From: Qipengyuania xiapuensis
Lineage (GTDB): Bacteria > Pseudomonadota > Alphaproteobacteria > Sphingomonadales > Sphingomonadaceae
Direction of reading: 5' to 3'
DNA length: 64,000 nucleotides
Assembly (NCBI RefSeq): GCF_019711395.1
Contig: NZ_JAIGNL010000001.1
Span: 744,001 to 808,000, forward strand
Shown here: piece by piece, positions 25,261-31,912 of the stretch
Layout: each line of letters starts with the position of its first letter
How positions within the stretch are numbered: the first letter of the stretch is position 1
Program-made: the position numbers and the translations under genes
Notes under the pieces: generated by a model
Seen by the model: the letters and a program-made list of their open reading frames with translations, nothing else
Database searches by the model: none
Told to the model about the DNA's origin: nothing

Positions 25261-27222
25261 ATGGGGGATGTCTTCCTTTCCTATGCGCGGGCCGACCGGG
25301 AGCAGGCCGAGCGGCTGGCTGCCGAGATCGAGGCTGCCGGATATTCGGTCTGGTGGGATCGCCATATCGATGGCGGATCGGAATTTGCTGCAGAGATCGA
25401 ACGCCGGCTGGAAGAAGCCCAGGTCGTGCTTGTCCTCTGGTCCAAGGACGGTGTCGCATCGCGCTGGGTTCGCGACGAGGCCGGAATAGGTCTCGAAGCG
25501 GGCAAGCTGGTCGCGACGAGCCTCGACGGGACGCCTCCTCCGATAGGTTTCAAGCAGATCCATGCGATCGACATGACCGACGAGCGGGGACACTCGGACC
25601 TGCTGCGCGCTTTGGGTCACAGGCTCACGAGCCTGCCGGGAACGCCCGCCCCAGAAGTCGAACGACCGGCGGCCAACAGGGCGATCGCCATACTGATGGT
25701 AGCCATGGCTCTCGTTGTGGTTGCCGCGGGCTTCTGGTGGACCAACCGGTCCAGCGACAGCGAGGCCCTGGCCAGCGAACAGGCAAGCGAGCAGACCGGC
25801 GTCGCCGTCCTTCCCTTCCGGTCGCTGTCCGACGACGAGGACGACAAGTACTTCGCGGAAGGCGTTGCCGAGGAAATCCTCAACCGGCTCAGCGCACTCG
25901 CGGAACTCAGGGTCACCGCACGGTCCTCGAGTTTCCAGCTTGCCGGCACCGACCTGCCGGTCGGGGAGGTGGCGAAGCAGCTCGGCGTCACCCACCTCGT
26001 CGACGGTACGGTGCGCAGGAATGGCAATGACTGGCGGGTGACCGCGCAACTCGTCCGTGCGGAAGACGGTAGCCAGCTATGGAGCGATACCTATGATGTG
26101 ACCGGCTCCGACATCCTGGCGGTGCAATCGGAAATAGCCGAGCGTGCAGCCGAAGCTCTCGGCGTCCTGCTCGATGGCGACAAGCGGTCACGGATGGCCG
26201 AGGCGGGTATCGACAATCCCGAGGCCTATGCACTTTTCGCACGCGGCATGGAGCTGTTCGGCAAGGTGCACAACCAGGGCGCGACATACGAAAACCTTGC
26301 CGAGGCTAACGAGTATTTCGACCGTGCCTTCGCACTTGAACCACGGTTCTGGAACGCGCAGGTCGCGGCGATTGACCGCTTCAGCCATTTGCTGACCGAT
26401 CACAGTATCGGCTTCCCCGTGGGTGGGCCCGAAGTGGCTGAGGAAGCGCGGCTCGAGATCGAGCGCAGACTGGCCGCCGCGCGCGCCAATGCGCCACGTT
26501 GGGCATACGCCGTGCTCGACCAGCAGGCGATCCAGTATTCGAACGATTGGTCGGATGCGCGCGAAATCGTCGAGCGTATGCTGCGGGAGGAAAGCGGCTG
26601 CAGCGTGCTCACGAGCTACAACGACTGGCTGGTCATCCGGCTGGGCCTGGTCGACGAATACATCGACTATTCAAGGCGCCTCCAGAAATGCGACCCTCTC
26701 ACCAGCCGCACACCGCTCGTCGCCATGCTGATCTATTCGGGGAAAGTGGACGAGGCGATCGAGATCGCAGAGACGTCGGGCGACAATTCGGAAGCCATGC
26801 ACCGTATCCATGTGCTCGCGCTTGTCGCAGCAGGCCGTACGGAAGATGCACGCGAAGTGCTCGATCGCATGGACCCCCAAGCGTATTATCACGGGCAGGC
26901 GGAGACTTGGATACTTGCCGCCGAAGGCGACCGCGAGGGGCTGGAAAACCAATTCGAGAAATATCAGCAGCAGGGCGCCCCCGACGTTGCCCTGTTGCAC
27001 GTGGCGACGCTCATGGGCGACCGCGAGACAGCCAATAAATACGCGGCGCGGATCGATGCGCGGCCTGCCGGGCCGATCTGGTTTGCAAACAGCGGGATCG
27101 TTACCTGCCATTGCGGCAACGGCTTCGATCTCGATGCCACGCCGCGCTTCAAGGCCCGGCTGATCGAGGCCGGCGCCTCGCTCGATTTGCCATCGCCAGT
27201 CGACTGGCCGCTTCAGCGGTAG
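25261..27222 (+). CDS. Membrane-anchored TIR domain protein with TolB-like and TPR regions
   Basis: 653 residues from the ATG at 25261 (a TTG at 25225 would add 12). Order: TIR domain (1-120; 'GDVFLSYARADREQAERLA', 'GYSVWWDRHID', and Glu73 in 'SRWVRDEAG', a fair match to the catalytic Glu of TIR NADases), one transmembrane helix (about 141-160), a TolB/FlgO-like domain ('GVAVLPFRSLSDDEDDKYFAEGVAEEIL...HLVDGTVRRNGNDWRVTAQLV'), then a degenerate TPR array to the end. Similar TIR- or CadC-headed proteins are common in sphingomonads. The TIR head is predicted to be cytoplasmic and the sensor periplasmic. NADase activity is not assured. Confidence 0.8.
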   Translation: MGDVFLSYARADREQAERLAAEIEAAGYSVWWDRHIDGGSEFAAEIERRLEEAQVVLVLWSKDGVASRWVRDEAGIGLEAGKLVATSLDGTPPPIGFKQIHAIDMTDERGHSDLLRALGHRLTSLPGTPAPEVERPAANRAIAILMVAMALVVVAAGFWWTNRSSDSEALASEQASEQTGVAVLPFRSLSDDEDDKYFAEGVAEEILNRLSALAELRVTARSSSFQLAGTDLPVGEVAKQLGVTHLVDGTVRRNGNDWRVTAQLVRAEDGSQLWSDTYDVTGSDILAVQSEIAERAAEALGVLLDGDKRSRMAEAGIDNPEAYALFARGMELFGKVHNQGATYENLAEANEYFDRAFALEPRFWNAQVAAIDRFSHLLTDHSIGFPVGGPEVAEEARLEIERRLAAARANAPRWAYAVLDQQAIQYSNDWSDAREIVERMLREESGCSVLTSYNDWLVIRLGLVDEYIDYSRRLQKCDPLTSRTPLVAMLIYSGKVDEAIEIAETSGDNSEAMHRIHVLALVAAGRTEDAREVLDRMDPQAYYHGQAETWILAAEGDREGLENQFEKYQQQGAPDVALLHVATLMGDRETANKYAARIDARPAGPIWFANSGIVTCHCGNGFDLDATPRFKARLIEAGASLDLPSPVDWPLQR

Positions 27223-27225
27223 CGG

Positions 27226-27576
27226 CTATTCGTTGCGGGTGGCGATCCAGCTGCCGGCAATCACGAGGATGGCGACGGAAATCCAGTACCACGGGTATCC
27301 GAGGGTGAAGTAGGTCACCACCGCGCCGGTTGCCATGGCACCGATAGCCATTGTCTTTGCGCGGCGGCTGATCGCGCGGCGCTCGGTCCAGTCGCGGACC
27401 TGCGGGCCCCAAGTCGGGTGATCGAGGATCTTCTGCTCGAGCTCGGGGCTTGAGCGAGCGAAGAAGTATACCGCCAGCAGGAGGAAGGGGACGGTCGGCA
27501 TGATCGGAAGCGCTGCCCCGATCGCGCCAAGGCCCACGCTGATGAAGCCGAGGGCGCGGTAGACCGTCCGCTTCAT
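27226..27576 (-). CDS. DUF454 (YbaN-like) inner-membrane protein
   Basis: 116 residues with about four hydrophobic segments. It begins 'MKRTVYRALGFISVGLGAIGAALPIMPTVPFLLLA', the hallmark of the DUF454/YbaN family, followed by 'PELEQKILDHPTWGPQVRDW'. Function of the family is unknown. It starts one base after the sufE stop, so it is co-transcribed with sufE; it converges on the TIR gene with 3 bp between stops. Confidence 0.9.
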   Translation of the reverse strand: MKRTVYRALGFISVGLGAIGAALPIMPTVPFLLLAVYFFARSSPELEQKILDHPTWGPQVRDWTERRAISRRAKTMAIGAMATGAVVTYFTLGYPWYWISVAILVIAGSWIATRNE

Positions 27577-27577
27577 G

Positions 27578-27985
27578 TCAGCTGGCCGCGATCCTGGCAG
27601 CGTGATCCTTCACCAGCGCGATCATGTTGGGCACGCCCTGTGTCCGGTTGCTCGAAAGCTGGTTCTTCAGGTCGAACGGCTCGAGCGCTGCGTGGATGTC
27701 CATGCCGGCAACTTCCGCGGCGGCCTTGTCCTGCACGGCCGAGATCACGAGCGCGACGATGCCCTTGGTAATCGCGGCGTTGCTGTCGGCGAGGAAATGG
27801 AGCTTGCCGCTATCGCCCGTGGGATAGACCCAGACGCTGGCCGAGCAGCCGCGCACCAGCGTGGCGTCGGTCTTGAGCGCGTCGGGCATCTCGTCGAGCT
27901 CGCGGCCGAGTTCGATCAGCAGGCGATAACGCTCGTCGCCTTCGAGGAACTCGTATTCTTCTTGGATATCGGAGAGAGAACGCAT
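27578..27985 (-). CDS. sufE: Cysteine desulfuration protein SufE
   Basis: 135 residues, usual length. Cys47 in 'LVRGCSASVWV' is the sulfur-accepting residue and 'SNRTQGVPNMIALVKDHA' is the typical C-terminus. SufE takes persulfide sulfur from SufS for Fe-S cluster assembly. No other suf gene is nearby. It lies 43 bp downstream of the last gene of the expanded psp operon, on the same strand, and could receive read-through from it. Confidence 0.94.
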   Translation of the reverse strand: MRSLSDIQEEYEFLEGDERYRLLIELGRELDEMPDALKTDATLVRGCSASVWVYPTGDSGKLHFLADSNAAITKGIVALVISAVQDKAAAEVAGMDIHAALEPFDLKNQLSSNRTQGVPNMIALVKDHAARIAAS

Positions 27986-28028
27986 GGCCGCGCCATCTAG
28001 CGGTGCGCGGCGCCCGCGTCCATCGGGC

Positions 28029-28205
28029 TCAGCCCATCAGCCCGCCGGGGCGGGTAAATGCATGGTAGATGACGTAAATCCAGCTGATAAAGCCGTGAAA
28101 TATGGCCCAGAGGATCGACTGGTTCTTGGTCCAGGAGATCGCGATGGCGATCGCGCTGCCCATGCCGATCCCGACCTTGGCGACTTCACCGCCGCGCTCG
28201 ATCAC
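28029..28205 (-). CDS. 58-residue two-helix membrane protein, last gene of the expanded psp operon
   Basis: GTG start at 28205 overlapping the previous gene's stop (GTGA), 58 residues. Two hydrophobic segments: 'GIGMGSAIAIAISW' and 'ILWAIFHGFISWIYVIYHAF', ending 'TRPGGLMG'. It has no coiled-coil motif, unlike its upstream neighbours. I do not recognise a family. The overlap, the clean membrane topology and the position in the operon support it as real. Confidence 0.7.
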   Translation of the reverse strand: MIERGGEVAKVGIGMGSAIAIAISWTKNQSILWAIFHGFISWIYVIYHAFTRPGGLMG

Positions 28206-28438
28206 AGGTCGACCCCGCTGGCGATGGCCTCGAGCTTCTTGATGCGCTCTTTCAGGTCGGCGAGCTCGATGCGCGCTGCGCCCATCGACGAGCCTTCTTC
28301 CTGCCGCGGGCCGGAATGCTCTTCCAGCTCACGCCGCTTGAGGTCAAGCCAGCCCTGCCAGCCGCGCAGCATGGCGGCAGCCACGATGACCAGCCCGGTC
28401 AGGCTTGCCGCTGCAATGATCATTGTCGGTTCGAACAT
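28202..28438 (-). CDS. PspB-like small membrane/coiled-coil protein (array member 6)
   Basis: 78 residues. N-terminal transmembrane helix ('MIIAAASLTGLVIVAAAML'), a basic/Trp segment ('RGWQGWLDLKRR'), then a short coiled coil 'ELADLKERIKKLEAIAS' that matches the shared 'L..R...LE.I' motif of this array and of PspB. It is the shortest and most divergent coiled-coil member: the 'D..Y...EI..LRD' extension is missing. Follows member 5 after 33 bp and is coupled to the 58-residue gene downstream. Confidence 0.75.
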   Translation of the reverse strand: MFEPTMIIAAASLTGLVIVAAAMLRGWQGWLDLKRRELEEHSGPRQEEGSSMGAARIELADLKERIKKLEAIASGVDL

Positions 28439-28471
28439 TTCCCCATGTCCTCCTTGAACCAGTGCCTATCC

Positions 28472-28768
28472 CTATTCGCCTTTGCCGGGCTGCTTGTCGC
28501 GCAGCGCCTCGATCTCGGCGGATATTCTCTTCGTTTCCTGCGCATCGAGCGAGTTGCCGTCGGTGGCGATACGCTCGAGCACCTTGATGCGCTCACGCAG
28601 GTCCTCGATTTCATGCTCGGTCTCGGCATCGCGTAGCGCATTGCCGAAGCTTTCCTTGCCGGTCTCATCCACGATGATGCCGCGCTCCGCGCGGTGGCGG
28701 GCCTTGACCATCTGGACCACGCCCCACACCACGATGGCGACGACTGCGACGATGGCCCATCCACTCAC
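28472..28768 (-). CDS. PspB-like small membrane/coiled-coil protein (array member 5)
   Basis: 98 residues, GTG start overlapping the stop of member 4 (GTGA). Transmembrane helix at 3-20 ('WAIVAVVAIVVWGVVQMV'), then charged coiled coil 'IEDLRERIKVLERIATDGN' and 'ISAEIEALRDKQ'. An 11-residue insert separates the two halves of the shared motif. The same topology as PspB (short periplasmic end, one helix, cytoplasmic coiled coil) suggests an interaction with PspA or PspC; that is inference. Confidence 0.8.
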   Translation of the reverse strand: MSGWAIVAVVAIVVWGVVQMVKARHRAERGIIVDETGKESFGNALRDAETEHEIEDLRERIKVLERIATDGNSLDAQETKRISAEIEALRDKQPGKGE

Positions 28769-29070
28769 GATGCCGGCTCCCGCTTGTCCTCGACCGCGTC
28801 GAGGGCGCGCAGTTCGTCAATCTGCGAGGCGAGCGCATGGTTGCTGTCGGTCGCGATGCGTTCGAGTACCCGGAGGCGCTCCTCCATCTTGGAGTAGTCG
28901 CCCTTCTGGAAGCGGGCCTGTTCGGCGCGTGCCTGCTCGATCTGTGCCTTGAGTTCGAGCTTGCGCTCGTCGGCACGGATCTGACTGCGATGGATCAGGA
29001 TGCCCGTCACCATGCCAAGGCTGGCGATGGTCAGGATGAACCCGAAAATGAGTATAAGATCGGCGTCCAT
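28765..29070 (-). CDS. PspB-like small membrane/coiled-coil protein (array member 4)
   Basis: 101 residues. Transmembrane helix at about 5-27 ('LILIFGFILTIASLGMVTGI'), a long Glu/Lys/Gln/Ala-rich coiled coil ('RKLELKAQIEQARAEQARF'), then the array motif 'MEERLRVLERIATDSN' followed by 'ASQIDELRALD'. It starts with one base overlapping the stop of member 3 and ends overlapping the GTG of member 5. Confidence 0.8.
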   Translation of the reverse strand: MDADLILIFGFILTIASLGMVTGILIHRSQIRADERKLELKAQIEQARAEQARFQKGDYSKMEERLRVLERIATDSNHALASQIDELRALDAVEDKREPAS

Positions 29071-29381
29071 CAGTTTGCCTCCGACTTGTCACGCAGGCGA
29101 TCGATTTCGCTAGTGAGGTGGTAGCCGCTGTCGGTCACGATGCGCTCGACATTGCCGAGGCGATCCTTGAGCGAACCGAGTTCGGCACGCAGTTCGGCGT
29201 TTTCCTGGGTGAGCAGCTTTACGCGCTCCACCGCCTGGTCGTTCTTCGGGTAGACGGCCTTGCCCCAGCTGTTTTCCAGCGGGTAGCCGTTCTTGATCCG
29301 AAGCCAGGTGTTTACGATCCAGCCGCCGGTCATGATCGCAACACCTGCAATGATCGCGGTTTCGGAAAGAAATTCCATCAT
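29070..29381 (-). CDS. PspB-like small membrane/coiled-coil protein (array member 3)
   Basis: 103 residues. Hydrophobic helix at about 8-28 ('AIIAGVAIMTGGWIVNTWLR'), a segment 'IKNGYPLENSWGK' shared with member 2 ('AKHGYSLEDEWGG'), then coiled coil and motif 'LKDRLGNVERIVTDSGYHLT' ending 'EIDRLRDKSEAN'. The shared segment and motif show that members 2 and 3 are close paralogues. ATGA overlap with member 2. Confidence 0.82.
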   Translation of the reverse strand: MMEFLSETAIIAGVAIMTGGWIVNTWLRIKNGYPLENSWGKAVYPKNDQAVERVKLLTQENAELRAELGSLKDRLGNVERIVTDSGYHLTSEIDRLRDKSEAN

Positions 29382-29707
29382 GCCTTCTCCGAGGTCTTGA
29401 TATCGAGCGGCACGCCGGTGCCGGTGTCGCGCAGGGCTTCGATCTCGTCGCTGAGTGAGTAGCCGCGATCGGTGACGATCTTCTCGAGCACGATCATGCG
29501 GTCCTGCATGGAGTCGAGCTTGTCATGCAGTTCGCGGTTTTCCTCGCGCAGGCGCTTGGTTTCCGCGCTGTCGCTGCGCTCGGTCTTGCCGCCCCACTCG
29601 TCTTCGAGCGAGTAGCCGTGCTTGGCGCGGATCCAGTTGTTGATCAGCCAGCCAGCCGTGCTGAGCGCCACGATGGCGATGACAAAGGAGGGGCCACCCC
29701 AGTCCAT
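29378..29707 (-). CDS. PspB-like small membrane/coiled-coil protein (array member 2)
   Basis: 109 residues. One helix at about 6-26 ('SFVIAIVALSTAGWLINNWI'), 'AKHGYSLEDEWGG', then coiled coil and motif 'MQDRMIVLEKIVTDRGYSLS' / 'EIEALRDTG'. The C-terminus 'GVPLDIKTSEKA' is nearly the same as that of member 1 ('GVPLDIKQGEKA'), a sign of recent duplication or shared binding function. Start overlaps the stop of member 1 by one base (TAATG). Confidence 0.83.
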   Translation of the reverse strand: MDWGGPSFVIAIVALSTAGWLINNWIRAKHGYSLEDEWGGKTERSDSAETKRLREENRELHDKLDSMQDRMIVLEKIVTDRGYSLSDEIEALRDTGTGVPLDIKTSEKA

Positions 29708-30012
29708 TATGCTTTTTCTCCCTGTTTGATATCGAGCGGCACGCCGCTGCCCTTTTCTTCGACCTGGCGCTGGTCACGCAGCGCCTCGATCTGAGTGGCA
29801 ACGTCGTAGCCCTTGTCGGTCACGATGCGCTCCAGCACCTGGACTCGGTCTTCGAGCTGCTGCACCCGGCTGGCGTATTGCGCGGCCTTTTCGGAACTCG
29901 CTTCGGCGGTGGCCGAGATGCGCTTTTCCTCGAGCTTGCGCTGGTTCACCAGGTAGATGATGCCCAGAACCATGATGAAGGGTGCAAGCGGGATCAGTAT
30001 TGCCAGATCCAT
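29707..30012 (-). CDS. PspB-like small membrane/coiled-coil protein (array member 1)
   Basis: 101 residues. N-terminal transmembrane helix ('AILIPLAPFIMVLGIIYLV'), basic 'NQRKLEEKR', coiled coil with motif 'LEDRVQVLERIVTDKGYDVA' and 'QIEALRDQRQ', and C-terminal 'GVPLDIKQGEKA'. Begins 24 bp after pspC. In PspB itself the matching stretch is 'LDDRMDTVERLVASDN', so the similarity lies in the cytoplasmic coiled coil. Confidence 0.83.
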   Translation of the reverse strand: MDLAILIPLAPFIMVLGIIYLVNQRKLEEKRISATAEASSEKAAQYASRVQQLEDRVQVLERIVTDKGYDVATQIEALRDQRQVEEKGSGVPLDIKQGEKA

Positions 30013-30036
30013 GGTCTTTCCTCCCCTCTTCGCGGC

Positions 30037-30414
30037 TTAGCGCAGGCGCTCGATTTCGGCGTTCAGGCGCGGGTTGTTGCTGACGTAGAAGGTCTCGACG
30101 TCGGCCAGGCGGCGATCGATGTCCTTCATGCGGCTGCGGATTTCGCGAGCGGTGCGCTTCGGGTTCTGGCGCACGCCCTGCCAGTACTTCTGCTCGGCAG
30201 GCTCCGAATAGAGATGCGCGGGCTTCTTGTTCAGCAGCAGGCCGGCGAGGAAGTAGAACGGGATGGTCGAGCCGCCGGTCATGAACGTCAGGCCGAGGAA
30301 GCCGAGGCGAACCCAGAAGGCATCGACGCCGGTATAGTCGGCGATGCCCGAGCACACGCCCATCAGCTTCGCATTGCTCTTGTCGCGATAGAGGGTCGTA
30401 CGGGGGGAGTTCAC
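30037..30414 (-). CDS. pspC: Phage shock protein C
   Basis: 125 residues. The PspC domain (about 8-67) has 'TTLYRDKSNAKLMGVCSGIADYTGVDAFWVRLGFL' followed by a second hydrophobic stretch. The C-terminal cytoplasmic part holds a coiled coil, 'RMKDIDRRLADVETFYVSNN...NAEIERLR', that echoes the motif of the neighbouring small proteins. PspC senses envelope stress with PspB and draws PspA to the membrane. ATGA overlap with pspB. Confidence 0.94.
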   Translation of the reverse strand: MNSPRTTLYRDKSNAKLMGVCSGIADYTGVDAFWVRLGFLGLTFMTGGSTIPFYFLAGLLLNKKPAHLYSEPAEQKYWQGVRQNPKRTAREIRSRMKDIDRRLADVETFYVSNNPRLNAEIERLR

Positions 30415-30707
30415 TTCGAGGCTCCTTTCTTCTCGGAAATCAGCTGTTCGAGTTCGCGCAGCTGCTGGTTGTCCTGCTCGCTGTCATGGACGAGGCGTGC
30501 GGGACGGAAATCGGGGTTATCGGAAGCGACCAGGCGCTCGACAGTGTCCATGCGGTCATCGAGGCGCTTGGCGAGGTTGTAGAGTTCCTCCAGCAGCGCT
30601 TCGTCATCGGTGGTGATGGTGGCCGAGGTCTTCCACTTCGTGATGTAGTGGAGAATGATCCACGGCAGCGCGATGAAAATCGATACGATTGCAAAAATCT
30701 CGTCCAC
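30411..30707 (-). CDS. pspB: Phage shock protein B
   Basis: 98 residues. A single N-terminal helix 'IFAIVSIFIALPWIILHYITKW', then the cytoplasmic leucine-zipper region 'ALLEELYNLAKRLDDRMDTVERLVASDN', which is the PspB signature. The C-terminal 30 residues (Gln/Glu/Lys-rich) make it longer than the E. coli protein (about 74 residues). Lies 3 bp after pspA and overlaps pspC. Confidence 0.93.
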   Translation of the reverse strand: MDEIFAIVSIFIALPWIILHYITKWKTSATITTDDEALLEELYNLAKRLDDRMDTVERLVASDNPDFRPARLVHDSEQDNQQLRELEQLISEKKGASK

Positions 30708-30710
30708 GGA

Positions 30711-31400
30711 TCAGTCCTCTTTCTTGGCGCTGTCCTTACCGAGCGCCTTCTTCATCTGTTCAAGTTCGTCGTCGATCGCATCGGCACCTTCGAGGGCAGC
30801 GATTTCGTCGGCGAGGCTGGGCTTTTCCTTGCCATCGGTGATGGCGAGGGCGTCGGCACGGCCTTCGGCGTAGTCGACGCGGCGTTCGAGCTGGTCGAAG
30901 CGGCTGAGCGCGTCGTCGACCCGGTCTTCGGTCATCAGCGTGCGCAGTTTAACACGGTTTTCCGCGCTCTCGAGACGCGCCGCGATGGCGGTCTGGCGGC
31001 TGCGGGCTTCGCGCAGGCGGTTCTGCAGCTTCTGGATGTCCTGTTCGTAGGCGCGCAGCGCATCGTCGAGCACTGCGATTTCCTGCTTGAGCTGGTCGGC
31101 CATGTCGCCGGCCTTTTTCTTCTCGACCAGGGCTGCACGGGCCAGGTCTTCGCGGTCCTTCGACAGCGCGAGCTGTGCCTTCTCGCCCCAGTCTGCCTGG
31201 AGCTTGTCCAGCTTGACGGTGTGGCGGTGCATTTCCTTCTGGTCGGCGATGGTGCGTGCGGCACTCGCGCGGACCTCGACCAGCGTTTCCTCCATTTCGA
31301 GGATGATCATGCGGATCATCTTCTGCGGATCGTCCGCCTTGTCGAGCATGTCATTGAAGTTGGCCGCGATGATGTCACGGGTACGGCTGAAGATTCCCAT
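30711..31400 (-). CDS. pspA: Phage shock protein A
   Basis: 229 residues from the ATG at 31400, almost entirely coiled coil, with the family start 'MGIFSRTRDIIAANFNDMLDKADDPQKMIRMIILEMEETL'. PspA is an ESCRT-III-like membrane-repair protein that binds PspF in unstressed cells and moves to the membrane under stress. GGAG lies 8 bases before the ATG. The frame stays open upstream to a GTG at 31607 that overlaps the previous gene's stop, so a 298-residue form with a 69-residue N-terminal extension could also be made. The normal start fits the family better. Confidence 0.95.
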   Translation of the reverse strand: MGIFSRTRDIIAANFNDMLDKADDPQKMIRMIILEMEETLVEVRASAARTIADQKEMHRHTVKLDKLQADWGEKAQLALSKDREDLARAALVEKKKAGDMADQLKQEIAVLDDALRAYEQDIQKLQNRLREARSRQTAIAARLESAENRVKLRTLMTEDRVDDALSRFDQLERRVDYAEGRADALAITDGKEKPSLADEIAALEGADAIDDELEQMKKALGKDSAKKED

Positions 31401-31607
31401 CAAAGGTGCTCCACTAGAGAAAAAGTCGGCGGCGCGCTGGCCTGTGTCCTTGGTCGGCGTCGGCGAACGACGGAGCCGTTCTACCTCGCTATCGAGCCGC
31501 GACAAGGTTACGCGGTTGGGGCGGGCCGAAGCGTCCTTGCGCGATGAAGCGCGGGGGGGACTGTCGGGAGTAGAACGCTCCGGCCCGAGGGGATCGAAAT
31601 TGCTCAC
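31401..31607 (-). other. In-frame upstream extension of pspA
   Basis: From the GTG at 31607 (overlapping the previous stop as GTGA) there is no stop before the pspA ATG. The 69 extra residues are basic, Pro/Ser/Arg-rich, with one helix-like segment 'LSRLDSEVERLRRS'. It may be a translated N-terminal extension of PspA or simply untranslated spacer that is open by chance; codon use does not decide. Confidence 0.4.
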
Positions 31608-31756
31608 GCGATCTCCACATGATCGATCGATGCCACCAGCGGCATCGGGGTGGTAACCGCAATCTGTGAGCTCAAGGCGACGAATGCCGTCATCATTGCG
31701 ATGCTGGCGAGGGCTGCCTTGCCGAGTTGGGTGCTGAAGAACTTGCGGTCGTACAT
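31604..31756 (-). CDS. 50-residue membrane/exported protein, first gene of the psp operon
   Basis: 50 residues from the ATG at 31756, preceded by an excellent ribosome-binding site (GGGAGGA, 5 bases upstream). Basic N-terminus 'MYDRKFFSTQLGKA', then one hydrophobic helix 'ALASIAMMTAFVALSSQIAV' and a short tail. It starts about 30 bases downstream of the predicted sigma-54 transcription start. A longer in-frame start at 31813 would overlap the promoter and was rejected. It resembles no family known to me, but its position makes it a stress-induced small protein. Confidence 0.75.
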   Translation of the reverse strand: MYDRKFFSTQLGKAALASIAMMTAFVALSSQIAVTTPMPLVASIDHVEIA

Positions 31757-31797
31757 GGTGTCCTCCCTGGACTGAAACTGTTGTTGTCCCATGTTCA

Positions 31798-31812
31798 GCA
31801 AGCAGTGTGCCA
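31798..31812 (-). promoter_or_regulatory. Sigma-54 promoter of the psp operon
   Basis: On the minus strand TGGCACA-CTGC-TTGCT (-24 TGGCAC at 31812-31807, -12 TTGC at 31801-31798) is a near-exact sigma-54 consensus. Transcription should begin near 31787. The divergent pspF gene encodes the matching activator. PspF binding sites should lie in 31813-31880, which is AT-rich. Confidence 0.88.
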
Positions 31813-31876
31813 AACTCGAAAAACGGGAGAAAACCGCGCCGTTTGCGGAGATTGGTGATTTTTCCCATGGCGGGGA

Positions 31877-31906
31877 TTGCCAAGGCTTGGTGAAAATTCC
31901 TATATA
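31877..31906 (+). promoter_or_regulatory. Sigma-70-type promoter of pspF
   Basis: TTGCCA (31877-31882), 18-bp spacer, TATATA (31901-31906). The predicted start of transcription falls at or within a few bases of the pspF ATG (31913), and no Shine-Dalgarno sequence is present, so the mRNA is probably leaderless. The promoter overlaps the likely PspF-binding region, which fits autoregulation. Confidence 0.6.
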
Positions 31907-31912
31907 TTGGCC

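Noticed and set aside
31604-31813. Longer start (31813) for the first psp-operon peptide
   Set aside because: That start would overlap the sigma-54 promoter and lie upstream of the transcription start; the ATG at 31756 has a strong ribosome-binding site.
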